DNA of 64,000 nucleotides from Leeuwenhoekiella polynyae. Its GTDB lineage: Bacteria; Bacteroidota; Bacteroidia; Flavobacteriales; Flavobacteriaceae. Both the position numbers and the translations under genes were made by a program. Where the stretch lies: positions 124,001 to 188,000 of the forward strand of contig NZ_QOVK01000001.1 in the NCBI RefSeq assembly GCF_004104075.1. The letters are read 5' to 3'. Below, piece by piece: positions 8,642-17,674 of this stretch (position 1 is the stretch's first letter; every line of letters begins with the position of its first letter). The notes under the pieces are model-generated. The model was not told the origin of the DNA. It searched no databases and worked only from the letters and a program-made list of their open reading frames with translations.

Positions 8642-9157
8642 TTATAATTGATTGATGTTAAATGTATTTTTAAAAGTTATGATTGAAGACTTGAGAGACT
8701 CTTTGTAGTTAAAGTCGTGTAGCGTTTTGGTGTTTTGCCCTTTTATTTGAGCCTTTTTAAAAGTCTTATAGTGATCGGGGTAGAGGAGGTAACCAGCAAA
8801 CATAGCAAGTAGTAAAAATGCACTTCTCTTCCCATTTCCATAGAGAAAGAATTGGAGTGCGATTTCTTGAGCAGTATCGGTTTGATAACCGGTCAGGACA
8901 TGAAAAACATCGTGATTTTCGCAACGGGGTTGAGGCTCAAAATTATGTTTTAGCAAAAAACAGCCCAGATAAAAACCTAACGTATTTTCGGGATATTGTA
9001 ATAATTCTTTCCGGGAAATGCCCCAAGATTCTGTGCGTTTAAACTTCACATAAATGCGACTGCTTAGATCAAAAGAAGCTCCTACAAATAGTTCTCTTAT
9101 TAATATTAAAGCACTTTGAAATTCAAAGTTTAATGATAAAAAAATAGATTTAGTCAT
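8642..9157 (-). CDS. Coq4-like protein
   Basis: A 171-residue protein. It contains His82-Asp83-x-x-His86 and Glu98, i.e. exactly the HDxxHx11E metal motif of Coq4 (HDVFHVLTGYQTDTAQE). Coq4 acts in ubiquinone biosynthesis in eukaryotes and some bacteria. Flavobacteria use menaquinone, so the substrate here must differ or be unknown. It overlaps the regulator gene by 8 bp and is followed 4 bp later by creD, so it is tightly co-expressed with both. Confidence 0.75.
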   Translation of the reverse strand: MTKSIFLSLNFEFQSALILIRELFVGASFDLSSRIYVKFKRTESWGISRKELLQYPENTLGFYLGCFLLKHNFEPQPRCENHDVFHVLTGYQTDTAQEIALQFFLYGNGKRSAFLLLAMFAGYLLYPDHYKTFKKAQIKGQNTKTLHDFNYKESLKSSIITFKNTFNINQL

Positions 9158-9449
9158 TATTATTGATGAGTTTTTCTAAAGCTTCAATGTGTTTAGTAAA
9201 AGCTTCCCGGCCAGATGCGGTAGCAATATACCTGGTATTGGGCTTTCGGTTAATAAATGATTTTTCAATACTGATATAAGCTTCTTTTTCTAGTGCTTTG
9301 GTATGACTGGCAATATTTCCGTCTGTAGCTCCCAATAGTTCTTTCAGCATATTAAAGTCGGCAAAATCATTCACCATCAAAATACTCATAATCCCCAGGC
9401 GTACCCTGTGATCAAAAGCTTTATTTATATGTTGAATGATGTTTTTCAA
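9150..9449 (-). CDS. Winged-helix transcriptional regulator (HTH_34/MarR-like)
   Basis: A 99-residue single-domain protein. Helices 2-3 read FNMLKELLGATDGNIASHTKALEK, typical of small Bacteroidota MarR/ArsR-like regulators, and the wing is KSFINRKPNTRYIATASGREAF. No metal-binding Cys cluster is seen. It is embedded in the operon between the membrane protein at 10130 and the Coq4-like gene, so it is probably an autoregulator of this operon. Confidence 0.85.
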   Translation of the reverse strand: MKNIIQHINKAFDHRVRLGIMSILMVNDFADFNMLKELLGATDGNIASHTKALEKEAYISIEKSFINRKPNTRYIATASGREAFTKHIEALEKLINNND

Positions 9450-9473
9450 TGTATGTTGAAATTTATGAATGAA

Positions 9474-10130
9474 TTAATTGATATTCTCCTCGCTTTGGGA
9501 GGGACGGTCGTATTTATTGTATAAAATAGTTCCGTAAATGATGTGGAAAATTCCAAATCCGAGTGCCCAAAAATACAAACCATAACCCACAAACTGTGTA
9601 GCGATAAGACCTATTATAATATTAGCTATTCCCAGATATTTTATATCACCTATTGTGAATTTGCTGGCGTTTACGAGAGAAAGGCCGTAGAAAATTAGTG
9701 TTGCTGGAGCTACAAGACCGGCTATGTCATATTGTATAAGTACTATACAAAACAAACCTCCTGACACAAGAGGTAGTGCAAAATTAGCCAAGAGGCGTTT
9801 TGAGACCGGATTCCAGATTTTTTCATTTTGCTTTTTAGCTTTACGTAATGTGAGGAAAAATCCTGTTGCGATAGCAGCTGCAAGAACAATAAGCGCAATG
9901 GTTACTAAATTAAAAAACAAACTAGAGTAGGGGTTATCAGAAATCCAGTCGGTTTCATTATAAATTAAAAACTTAAAATCTTTAATTTGAAAATATGCGA
10001 TAGTTGCGCCTATCAATGCGTAAACACCTGCTAGAACTCCTGAGAGTCCACTTAGTGACATAAAGCGAGAAGATCTGCTCATCATGGTTTTGATGTCGCT
10101 GATGTCTTTGAGATAGTTTTTAGTATTCAT
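9474..10130 (-). CDS. Conserved hypothetical membrane protein, first gene of the creD operon
   Basis: A 218-residue protein with about six hydrophobic segments and a short soluble N-terminus (MNTKNYLKDISDIKTMMSRS). No catalytic motif recognised. It is 24 bp upstream of the winged-helix regulator gene. Membrane protein plus small winged-helix regulator is a recurrent Bacteroidota pair, where the membrane protein might sense envelope state (inference). Confidence 0.65.
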   Translation of the reverse strand: MNTKNYLKDISDIKTMMSRSSRFMSLSGLSGVLAGVYALIGATIAYFQIKDFKFLIYNETDWISDNPYSSLFFNLVTIALIVLAAAIATGFFLTLRKAKKQNEKIWNPVSKRLLANFALPLVSGGLFCIVLIQYDIAGLVAPATLIFYGLSLVNASKFTIGDIKYLGIANIIIGLIATQFVGYGLYFWALGFGIFHIIYGTILYNKYDRPSQSEENIN

Positions 10131-10187
10131 ACAAAAGTACTTTGAGTTACAAAGTAAAGCTAAAATAGTTTACCAACCAAGAATAAA

Positions 10188-10214
10188 AAAAGCTTCACGT
10201 TCTCGTGAAGCTTT
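10188..10214 (-). terminator. Intrinsic terminator downstream of the Usp gene
   Basis: Stem AGCTTCACG (10191-10199) / CGTGAAGCT (10204-10212), loop TTCT, flanked by an A-run on the left that becomes a U-run on the minus strand. It lies 23 bp after the Usp stop codon. Confidence 0.8.
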
Positions 10215-10236
10215 ATGTTTTGATTATAGTTATAAG

Positions 10237-11094
10237 CTATCGTACTACTAGTAGTGGACTACTTAGGGTTTCATTAAAGAGTTCTTCAGTAAGACTACCT
10301 ATCAATAAGGTTGAAATATTGCTACCTCCTTTGTCCGATAGGATAACCAATTTAGGTTTGCGTTTTTCAATTTCAACTAGAAATTTCTGACTGATGCTTT
10401 TATCTTTTGCAAAAAGAAATTCGTGATTATCAGGATCTGTCACAGCAAGTTTTTTAAAGAATTTAGCAGATTTCTGACGCATATGTTTCTCTATTTTTTC
10501 TTGCGCATCTTCTCGGGCAACATATGGAGAAAATTGAATAGGAACTTGTGCGATATGTAATGCATTTATGGTAATGGGTTGCTTGCCTCTAAGCTCTTCA
10601 GCAAAGAAAAAAGACTTTCTTGAATGACTAGAAAAATCTGTACCTACCCATATCGTTTCTAAACTTAGCTCAGTTGTTTTAGGTACTGTAAGTATACTAC
10701 ACTTGAGCAATCTTAGCAACTTTGAAGTGACCACACCTGTCCCATCTTTAGCAGCTTTATTCCCTACAATAGCAAGATTGATCTGATATTTATTAGCGAT
10801 ATAATGAATGAGTGATTCTGTATTAGAATCTTCAGAAATTAGCACTTCCCAATTCACATTTGCAGAAAAGCGGTTTGCTACTTTCTCGTTAAGCTCATCA
10901 CCTATAAGTTGGTCAAGATTTAACTGATTCAGCTCTTCTTTAAATAGATCAGAGATCTCATATTTCTTGATATTATGAACAAAATATACGTTTTCAGCCT
11001 CAAACTTTTCAGCAAGAAAAGAGGTGTATTCGATGAGGTGGTTATCTAAAGAGGAGAGGTCTAAAGCAACCAGTATGTTTTTTACTTTTTCCAT
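10237..11094 (-). CDS. Tandem universal stress protein
   Basis: 285 residues forming two Usp domains (about 1-140 and 145-285). The first starts KNILVALDLSS, the second IWVGTDFSSHS. The C-terminal nucleotide-binding loop GGSNISTLLIGSLTEEL resembles the G-2x-G-9x-G(S/T) motif of ATP-binding Usps. The gene begins 2 bp after the BCCT transporter stop codon, so the two are co-transcribed. It may modulate the transporter or the osmotic/ionic stress response, an inference from context. Confidence 0.85.
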   Translation of the reverse strand: MEKVKNILVALDLSSLDNHLIEYTSFLAEKFEAENVYFVHNIKKYEISDLFKEELNQLNLDQLIGDELNEKVANRFSANVNWEVLISEDSNTESLIHYIANKYQINLAIVGNKAAKDGTGVVTSKLLRLLKCSILTVPKTTELSLETIWVGTDFSSHSRKSFFFAEELRGKQPITINALHIAQVPIQFSPYVAREDAQEKIEKHMRQKSAKFFKKLAVTDPDNHEFLFAKDKSISQKFLVEIEKRKPKLVILSDKGGSNISTLLIGSLTEELFNETLSSPLLVVR

Positions 11095-11096
11095 TT

Positions 11097-12707
11097 TTAG
11101 TCTTTTTTATTTCTTCGAGCTACAATTTCTTTAACGACATCTTCATAGTCGTCCATTTGCTTTTCAGATTTCTTTTTCTCCATTTTCTCATAATCTTCTT
11201 TTAGTCCTTTATAGAGTGAATAACACATAATAAGTAAAATTATAGCAAATGGTAATCCAGTTACAATGGTTGCGGTTTGTAAGGCTTCAAGCCCACCACC
11301 AAATAAAAGAACAGCCGCAACAGTGCCTTCGGTCACTGCCCAGAAAATACGTTGCCCTACCGGTGCTTCAATTTTTCCGCCAGAAGTTAAACTATCTACT
11401 ACAAGTGATCCTGAATCTGATGAAGTAATGAAGAAACCTGCAATAAGAATAACAGCAACCACATTAATCACCATCGATAATGGGTAATCTTGAAAAAATA
11501 TAAATAGCGCAGTAGCGACATCATCTTTTACAGCTGTAACTATAGTCATATCACCATTCAAGACTTGCTGAATAGCGACACTACCAAATGCAGACATCCA
11601 GAAAAACGTAACCAATGATGGTATTAATAAAACACCTAGAATAAATTCTCTAATTGTGCGTCCTTTAGAAATACGCGCAATAAACATTCCTACAAATGGA
11701 GACCAACCTATCCACCAACCCCAGTAAAAAACAGTTTGGTTATTTTGCCAAGAGCTTCCTTCATAGGTTTCTACCCAAGTAGAGATTTTTAAGAAGTTGA
11801 AAATATAGCTTCCCGTATTTTCAACAAAGGAGCGAAAAATAAATAGCGTAGGGCCTAGAATTACAGCAAGAAGTAATAAAATTATAGCTATGCGCATATT
11901 CCATTCGCTTAAAATACGCACTCCTTTATCTACTCCTAATACTACAGACATTGTAGCAATTAATGTAATGCCGGCAATGAGAAGAATTTGTGTTAGTGTC
12001 CCATCAGGTACACCAAATACGTGATTGAGGCCACTGGCAATTTGTTGAACACCAAAACCTAATGACGTTGCAAGTCCAAAAAGTGTAGCAAGCACTGCAA
12101 AAATATCTATAATGTCACCTGTTCTCCCGTAGATTTTATCTCCTAAAAATGGATAAAAAATGGATCGAATCGTTAACGGTAAACCTCTGGAATACGTGAA
12201 GTAGGAGAGTGCCAAACCTACTAAAGCGTACACACCCCAAGCATGAAAGCCCCAGTGTAAAAATGTAAAATTCATTGCTTCTATAGCTGCTGCCACAGAC
12301 TTGGGTTCTGTCGTGGGCGGATTTAAAAGGTGGTCTACAGGTTCTGCAACTCCAAAAAAGAGCAAACCAATACCCATACCTGCACTAAAGAGCATCGCAA
12401 ACCAAGACCCTGTTTTGTACTCTGGTTTTGCTTTTTGCCCCCCAATTCTAAGTTTTCCGTATTTACCTAACGCCAGATAGGTAAGAAATATCAAGAACAG
12501 ATTTATACAAAGCACAAAGAACCAGTCTGCTTTTTCTGCCACAGTATGTTGAATGTCGCTAAATATTTTTTGTGCCTTTTTTTCAAATATGATCGTAAGT
12601 GCAATACTTATGATGATAAATATCGTAGAGGTAAAAAATACCGGTCCATTTACTTCTAGACCAAATATTGATTTCTTTTCATCACTTCGCGTAATTTTCT
12701 TTGCCAT
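11097..12707 (-). CDS. BCCT-family betaine/carnitine/choline transporter
   Basis: 536 residues with 12 predicted membrane helices. The BCCT hallmark segments are present: GMGIGLLFFGVAEPVDHL near residue 110, FLHWGFHAWGVYALVGLAL near 150, and the tryptophan-rich VFYWGWWIGWSPFVGMFIA near 330. BCCT carriers import quaternary ammonium osmolytes, usually Na+- or H+-coupled. The soluble C-terminal tail (EDYEKMEKKKSEKQMDDYED) is charged, as in osmoregulated members. It forms an operon with an upstream porin and the downstream Usp. The exact substrate cannot be assigned. Confidence 0.9.
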   Translation of the reverse strand: MAKKITRSDEKKSIFGLEVNGPVFFTSTIFIIISIALTIIFEKKAQKIFSDIQHTVAEKADWFFVLCINLFLIFLTYLALGKYGKLRIGGQKAKPEYKTGSWFAMLFSAGMGIGLLFFGVAEPVDHLLNPPTTEPKSVAAAIEAMNFTFLHWGFHAWGVYALVGLALSYFTYSRGLPLTIRSIFYPFLGDKIYGRTGDIIDIFAVLATLFGLATSLGFGVQQIASGLNHVFGVPDGTLTQILLIAGITLIATMSVVLGVDKGVRILSEWNMRIAIILLLLAVILGPTLFIFRSFVENTGSYIFNFLKISTWVETYEGSSWQNNQTVFYWGWWIGWSPFVGMFIARISKGRTIREFILGVLLIPSLVTFFWMSAFGSVAIQQVLNGDMTIVTAVKDDVATALFIFFQDYPLSMVINVVAVILIAGFFITSSDSGSLVVDSLTSGGKIEAPVGQRIFWAVTEGTVAAVLLFGGGLEALQTATIVTGLPFAIILLIMCYSLYKGLKEDYEKMEKKKSEKQMDDYEDVVKEIVARRNKKD

Positions 12708-12722
12708 AAAATTTTATTTCTA

Positions 12723-13868
12723 TTAAAAGTAGTATCCAATATTTATATTAAAACGAGCTTCCCATTTTGCATCAGGATTACCTGCTGAAAAATCATCTAC
12801 AAAATTACCGCCTAACCATGAGTGGTTATAACCAGCAGCATAATCTATGTAGGTATATACTTGACCGGCTGTAACTAACAGACCGGTTACATTTTGAAAA
12901 GAATCTGTAAATTCTTTTTCTTTTTTCTGCATATAACCAAAGTCATTATAGACTTCAATTTGAGAGATAGGTCCCCAGTTTACTGAAATTTTTTTGGAAA
13001 CAGCAGCAGTGTACATGTTAAAGTCGCTAGCAACTTCATATGGAGTACCGTATGCTCCCATTTTTATAATTTTATTTGATTCCCCCGGTGCATTTTCTGG
13101 AGCATGAGAAACAGCAATTGCTTCGGTCTTTAAATTCCAGTTTTTCCAGTTCATCTCATAGTGAAGCGCAAGAGCATAGTGGTAACCATTCTTGTTGGTA
13201 TCTATATTATACAGACTACCATACTGCCCAGAGAAACCTATTCTGTGTTTGACATTCTCACCTAGTTTACGAACGACTTTTCCGTTAAATTGGTTGGTTT
13301 CTTTATTTCTACCCACTACATCATATGAATATCTGCTAGAGCTATTTTCTACACCGCCTCCAAAATTTAATTCTTCAGCATTTTTTAGAAAAGCCAAAGC
13401 ATAATCCCATTTGTCTCCTGTATGCACATACTTTAACCCCATATCATGATCATCTTCAAGCCCCACATAATACGTGATATTAAAAAACCAATTGTGAGAA
13501 TTGTATTGCTTGATTCCAAAAGGAACATAAACTAAGCCTGCATGAAGCTCGTCTTTTTCATTAAATTTATAGCCGACCCATCCTTGTTTTAAAAAGCCTC
13601 CGCCAAAAGCTTCAGAATAAAGTCTGTATTCAGCATTTAAAAAAATCTTTTTATAAGAGGCTTTAGCATTAATCCTAAACATATCGTAACCAAACTCTCC
13701 TCCTTTTGTTTTTTGCTCTTCTTTCCAGGAAGAATAAACATAATTAACCCGAAAGGCACCTCCTAATTTAAGCTTTGGCTTTTCTTTTTCCTGACCTGTT
13801 GCGGCAGCAGAAATTAATAAAAGAACTAACAGTCCTTTGACGCGTGAAAGTTGGAAGTGTGAAGACAT
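12723..13868 (-). CDS. Outer-membrane porin-like beta-barrel
   Basis: 381 residues with signal peptide (ends ATGQ near residue 25) and alternating aromatic beta-strands ending in the C-terminal aromatic motif NINIGYYF typical of outer-membrane barrels. It lies 15 bp upstream of the BCCT gene on the same strand, so it plausibly gives the osmolyte access across the outer membrane. Family placement beyond porin-like (OprP/OprO-like superfamily) is uncertain. Confidence 0.75.
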   Translation of the reverse strand: MSSHFQLSRVKGLLVLLLISAAATGQEKEKPKLKLGGAFRVNYVYSSWKEEQKTKGGEFGYDMFRINAKASYKKIFLNAEYRLYSEAFGGGFLKQGWVGYKFNEKDELHAGLVYVPFGIKQYNSHNWFFNITYYVGLEDDHDMGLKYVHTGDKWDYALAFLKNAEELNFGGGVENSSSRYSYDVVGRNKETNQFNGKVVRKLGENVKHRIGFSGQYGSLYNIDTNKNGYHYALALHYEMNWKNWNLKTEAIAVSHAPENAPGESNKIIKMGAYGTPYEVASDFNMYTAAVSKKISVNWGPISQIEVYNDFGYMQKKEKEFTDSFQNVTGLLVTAGQVYTYIDYAAGYNHSWLGGNFVDDFSAGNPDAKWEARFNINIGYYF

Positions 13869-14002
13869 ACTCTGAAAGGTTGGTGGGCAAAGTAGGGGAT
13901 TTTATTGGAACAGCTAATAACTTCTTGGAATTAATACTTTTTTATAATTTACTGATTTTTTGGAAAGCAAAGAAGCCCTAAGAATTATAACAACTCTCAC
14001 AA

Positions 14003-14347
14003 ATGAATCCTGCCGAAAATTACATTCTAAAAACACCGCAACCCTATCGGGATATTTTGCTACAATTGCAGGTGCTTATTGAGCACAGCGTACCTGAAGC
14101 GCAATTGCTTTATAAGTGGCATTTGCCTTTTTATTACCTGAACGGAAAGATGTTCTGCTTTCTAAATTTTAGGAAAAGCTTTGTGGAACTTAGTTTTCCC
14201 AAAGGCGTGGATCTCGATGACCTCAAAAATAACTTGATGGCAGGAGAGGGTCGAAAGAATTTACGCTCGCTTCGGTATCACAACCTAGAAGATATAGATG
14301 CTGAAATCGCTATTGGATTTTTAAAGCAGTTGAAGGAAATTACATAA
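14003..14347 (+). CDS. DUF1801 protein
   Basis: A 114-residue protein matching the DUF1801 / YdhG-like fold: PYRDILLQLQVLIEHSVPEAQ, KWHLPFYYLNGKMFCFL and a FVELSFPKG strand. These small cytosolic proteins have no settled function. It is an isolated gene, convergent with the TlpA-like lipoprotein and sharing a bidirectional terminator with it. Confidence 0.8.
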   Translation: MNPAENYILKTPQPYRDILLQLQVLIEHSVPEAQLLYKWHLPFYYLNGKMFCFLNFRKSFVELSFPKGVDLDDLKNNLMAGEGRKNLRSLRYHNLEDIDAEIAIGFLKQLKEIT

Positions 14348-14384
14348 AAAATCCGTGTTGGTTTCAAACCAACACGGATTTTTT
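14346..14384. terminator. Bidirectional terminator
   Basis: Long perfect stem: AAAAAATCCGTGTTGGTTT and its complement around a single C. A-run on the left and T-run on the right, so it serves both the plus-strand DUF1801 gene and the minus-strand TlpA-like gene. Confidence 0.85.
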
Positions 14385-14404
14385 ATTTTTCTAACGTCTA
14401 ACGA

Positions 14405-16294
14405 TTACTGCCCGGCAGCCAGACCAATCATCATATCAAGTTCTTCAACCAAGCCGTCTGTGTTGCCGTCAAAACCAACAGCTTTGAATTTGATTTTACC
14501 GTCAGGCCCCACTACAAACTTGGTAGGAATTCCCTCTACTTCGTAAGCCGAAACTACATCATATTCCCGGCTTCCTTCTTCTTTAGGAGTATCCATCAAT
14601 ACGTTAAACGTATAGTTGTTTTGTTTGATGAAATCACTAACTCCTTTTTCCCGGGCTTCTCCGCTGGTGCTTTCCCAGGTGTCTATAAATAGGAATTCTA
14701 CATTTTCGTTATCAGCATATTTAGAAACAGCTTTTTGCATGCCTGGGAAAGAAACTTTACAAGGACCACACCAGGTTGCCCAGAAATCAAGTACCACGGT
14801 TTTTCCTTTTAAATCGGCTAAAGCGATTTCCTCGCCATTTAAATTTTTAAGATTGAATGTGGGCGCCTCCTCATAAAGCATTTCCTTTTTTAGATCGGCC
14901 AACGCGTTATCGTGGGCTATTTTTTCCAAACCACTCAAATAGCCATCAAAATCACCATCGTGATCGGTTTTGGTAAAAGCAGTAGCCAGATACTCTTTAG
15001 TTTTCGTAGTAGCTTTACCTTTTTTAACGAATTCTGAAGCTTTTTCAAGAACCTTGTCATATTGCTCATCTGCGGTTAGAAACTGCACGTAACGTTCATA
15101 TACATCTGGAGAAGTCCTGTCTGCAACAGCATCTTCCTGAGCTGCGATGGCTTCTTTGATTTTACCTTGTTTAAATAAGATCAACCCGTAGGTGTCTGAA
15201 TACATTGCTTGGGTAGATGCCAGATTCTTTTCAAACTGACTTTTGGTATAATAATCAGGTTTGTCAGATTTTTGAGCATCTACAAGATCTAAAGATGTTT
15301 TGGATAATTCTTCGGCTAACTCAAGATTTTCTCCTTTTTCAGCCATGTTCCAGGCAACGTTATTATAAAGACTAGCTTTATTGGTAGCTGCACTGATTTT
15401 TTCTGCAGCGTCTTTAAACTTTTCAATATTACCTTCAGCTAATTCTGCTTGAGCCAAAGCAGAATACATATAGTTTCCGTAGCTAGAAGGTACTCCGCCT
15501 GCTGCTTCGAATTCTACAGCGATCGCCTCTTTATCTTCCAGACTTTTGGCTTCATAAATTTTTTGATAATACGCGCGCTGTGCCTGATTTCCTTTAGGAT
15601 ACTTTGCCGCGATTATAGGAGTAATAGAGTCTAGAGCAGCTTTATCTTTTTTTACATTATAAATGGTGATTAAATTGCTGTAATCCTCTTCAACCAATTG
15701 TTCTTTAGCAGCTAGAGATGCGAGCTTTGCATCATAAATTGAATCAGCAAAAGCTTTATCTGATGAATTTATTACATACAGAAAAGCTAGGTTGTCAGGA
15801 TGCTTACTCCAATTTTCTTTTAATAACTTAGCTGCATCTTCTTGGTTGTATTTGATTCCATAATCAGAGCCTCTAGTAGCTTTATAATATGTAACACTAG
15901 ATTCGCTTTCAGGAAGTATCTCGCCATCTGTATCATAGAGATTTACCGAATATCCCTTTTCATCATTAGCTTCATAATCTTCTCCTAATTTAAAATTGAA
16001 AATCAACCCATCAGCAGAATCAGGAATTTTTAGGCCTCCTGTGAAGCGCTCACCATCTTTTATTAGGTCAAGGTCAACCGGGTAAGCACTTGATTTTACG
16101 GTATAAACGTAAAAGGCTTCAGTTATTGTGTCAGTTGCGGAATAGGCCAATTTTAAACTATCACCGGGAGAAGGTTTACTTTCTGAAAGTTCAAGATTCC
16201 CTATAGTCAAAGGCGTTTCTTTAGGCTCGTCTGAGCACGAAAAGATAGTTAGTGCAGTAAACGCCAGTACTGCCGGAATTCGCAAGTTTTTCAT
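14405..16294 (-). CDS. TlpA-like thioredoxin-fold lipoprotein with helical repeat region
   Basis: 629 residues. Lipobox at the N-terminus (ALTIFSCSDEP, Cys20). An N-terminal beta domain is followed by an alpha-helical TPR-like middle (about 150-450). The C-terminal thioredoxin/AhpC-TSA domain has WATWCGPCK with CGPC at 509-512 and the cis-Pro segment GIPTKF. This predicts a periplasm-facing or outer-membrane-anchored thiol-disulfide oxidoreductase. The redox partner is unknown. Single transcription unit. Confidence 0.85.
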   Translation of the reverse strand: MKNLRIPAVLAFTALTIFSCSDEPKETPLTIGNLELSESKPSPGDSLKLAYSATDTITEAFYVYTVKSSAYPVDLDLIKDGERFTGGLKIPDSADGLIFNFKLGEDYEANDEKGYSVNLYDTDGEILPESESSVTYYKATRGSDYGIKYNQEDAAKLLKENWSKHPDNLAFLYVINSSDKAFADSIYDAKLASLAAKEQLVEEDYSNLITIYNVKKDKAALDSITPIIAAKYPKGNQAQRAYYQKIYEAKSLEDKEAIAVEFEAAGGVPSSYGNYMYSALAQAELAEGNIEKFKDAAEKISAATNKASLYNNVAWNMAEKGENLELAEELSKTSLDLVDAQKSDKPDYYTKSQFEKNLASTQAMYSDTYGLILFKQGKIKEAIAAQEDAVADRTSPDVYERYVQFLTADEQYDKVLEKASEFVKKGKATTKTKEYLATAFTKTDHDGDFDGYLSGLEKIAHDNALADLKKEMLYEEAPTFNLKNLNGEEIALADLKGKTVVLDFWATWCGPCKVSFPGMQKAVSKYADNENVEFLFIDTWESTSGEAREKGVSDFIKQNNYTFNVLMDTPKEEGSREYDVVSAYEVEGIPTKFVVGPDGKIKFKAVGFDGNTDGLVEELDMMIGLAAGQ

Positions 16295-16432
16295 ATAAAT
16301 GTGTTTTTGATTGCACTTAAATGTACTAAGAATTTAGTTTATAGCATATTGATGTGCAGTCTTTTGAGATTCAGTTTAAGAATGAGAACTGATCTTTTTA
16401 ATTAATTTGATAAAATAGCTTTCTAAAAAATA

Positions 16433-16466
16433 AAGGATTGCTAAAGTGTGAACTTCAGCAATCCTT
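16433..16466 (-). terminator. Intrinsic terminator of kdsA
   Basis: Stem AAGGATTGCT / AGCAATCCTT with a 14-nt loop. An A-rich run to the left gives a U-rich tail on the minus strand. It lies 35 bp past the kdsA stop. Confidence 0.65.
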
Positions 16467-16500
16467 AAAATTATGAGATTCTTATTTTGTTAAATGTACT

Positions 16501-17319
16501 TTAGTTTTCAGCAACAATTTTTCTGATAGCTACCAATTTAGTCAATAAACCTTCCAGCAAACTAAGATCTAGCATATTCGCTCCATCACTCTTCGCGTTT
16601 TTAGGATCAAAGTGGGTTTCAATAAAAAGACCGTCAACACCTGCTGCGATGCCCGCTTTGGCCATAGTGCCTATAAGCTCCGGGCGACCACCGGTTACCC
16701 CACTACTTTGATTGGGTTGTTGTAAACTGTGGGTGACATCAAGTACGGTAGGAGCATAACTCTTCATTGTAGGGATTCCTCTAAAATCTACGATGAGATC
16801 CTGATAGCCAAACATCGTCCCGCGGTCTGTGATCCATACATTTTCATTGCCTGTATCGGTGACTTTGGCAACCGCATGTTTCATTGCTTCGGGGCTCATA
16901 AACTGGCCTTTTTTGAGATTGACAACCTTACCGGTTTCAGCAGCAGCGACAACCAGATCGGTCTGACGTACAAGAAACGCAGGTATTTGCAAAACATCTA
17001 CATATTCTGCAGCCATTGCTGCATCTTCATTTACGTGAATATCTGTAACGGTGGGTACATCAAAAGTCTCAGAAACTTTACGTAAAATCTTTAAAGCTTT
17101 TTCATCACCAATGCCAGTAAAACTATCGATACGGCTTCGGTTTGCCTTTTTAAAACTTCCTTTAAATACATACGGAATGTTCAGTTTATCGGTGATACTT
17201 ACGATTTTTTCCGCAATGCGTAACGCCATTTCTTCGCCTTCAATCGCGCAAGGCCCTGCAAGAAGAAAGAAATTATTAGTATTTGTATGTTTTATTTTTG
17301 GAATGGAATTCAATTTCAT
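16501..17319 (-). CDS. kdsA: 3-deoxy-8-phosphooctulonate synthase (KDO-8-P synthase)
   Basis: Condenses phosphoenolpyruvate with arabinose-5-phosphate for the Kdo of lipopolysaccharide. 272 residues, a normal length. Signatures: AGPCAIEGEEMAL near 22, KGSFKKANRSR near 60, GRPELIGTMAKAG near 225, and GLFIETHFDPKNAKSDGANML near 240. The Asn in FKKANRS points to the metal-independent class I type. Single gene with its own terminator, divergent from typA across about 350 bp. Confidence 0.95.
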   Translation of the reverse strand: MKLNSIPKIKHTNTNNFFLLAGPCAIEGEEMALRIAEKIVSITDKLNIPYVFKGSFKKANRSRIDSFTGIGDEKALKILRKVSETFDVPTVTDIHVNEDAAMAAEYVDVLQIPAFLVRQTDLVVAAAETGKVVNLKKGQFMSPEAMKHAVAKVTDTGNENVWITDRGTMFGYQDLIVDFRGIPTMKSYAPTVLDVTHSLQQPNQSSGVTGGRPELIGTMAKAGIAAGVDGLFIETHFDPKNAKSDGANMLDLSLLEGLLTKLVAIRKIVAEN

Positions 17320-17674
17320 TTTTTGAAAAATTTAGAGCGTAAAGATAAGGCTTTGGAAATATGAAATAGAAAATTCAAAATTGAATATGTAAATCCCGAA
17401 TTGAACGATGTTAGTGTATAGCGAACAAAAACTTTAAAATATCTGAAATATGTTGTTTAAACCTGTAATTTTTGATGCTATGCTCTGAGCCAAAGAAAAT
17501 CTAAATTTTAATATATAATAAAGATGAGGTTCTAAATAATATATTTAGCTATTGATTATCAGTTTATTGACTATAACGATAGGAGTTAAAATATGCTTAA
17601 AACTTAATACAACATAAGGTATCAATAAGTCATTAATTACCACTATATTTGCGCCCTTAAAATAAGGGCATCTT
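17320..17674. other. Divergent kdsA-typA intergenic region
   Basis: 355 bp, strongly AT-rich, with no credible ORF. It must contain the kdsA promoter (minus; TATCTTTACG about 35 nt upstream of its start resembles a -7 box) and the typA promoter (plus). Confidence 0.5.
17644..17669 (+). promoter_or_regulatory. typA -7 box followed by a leader hairpin
   Basis: TATATTTG (17644-17651) matches TAnnTTTG. Immediately after is a perfect 7-bp hairpin GCCCTTA-AAA-TAAGGGC (17653-17669), ending 5 nt before the typA ATG. The hairpin therefore covers the transcription start and ribosome-binding region. No TTG -33 box at standard spacing. Confidence 0.5.
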
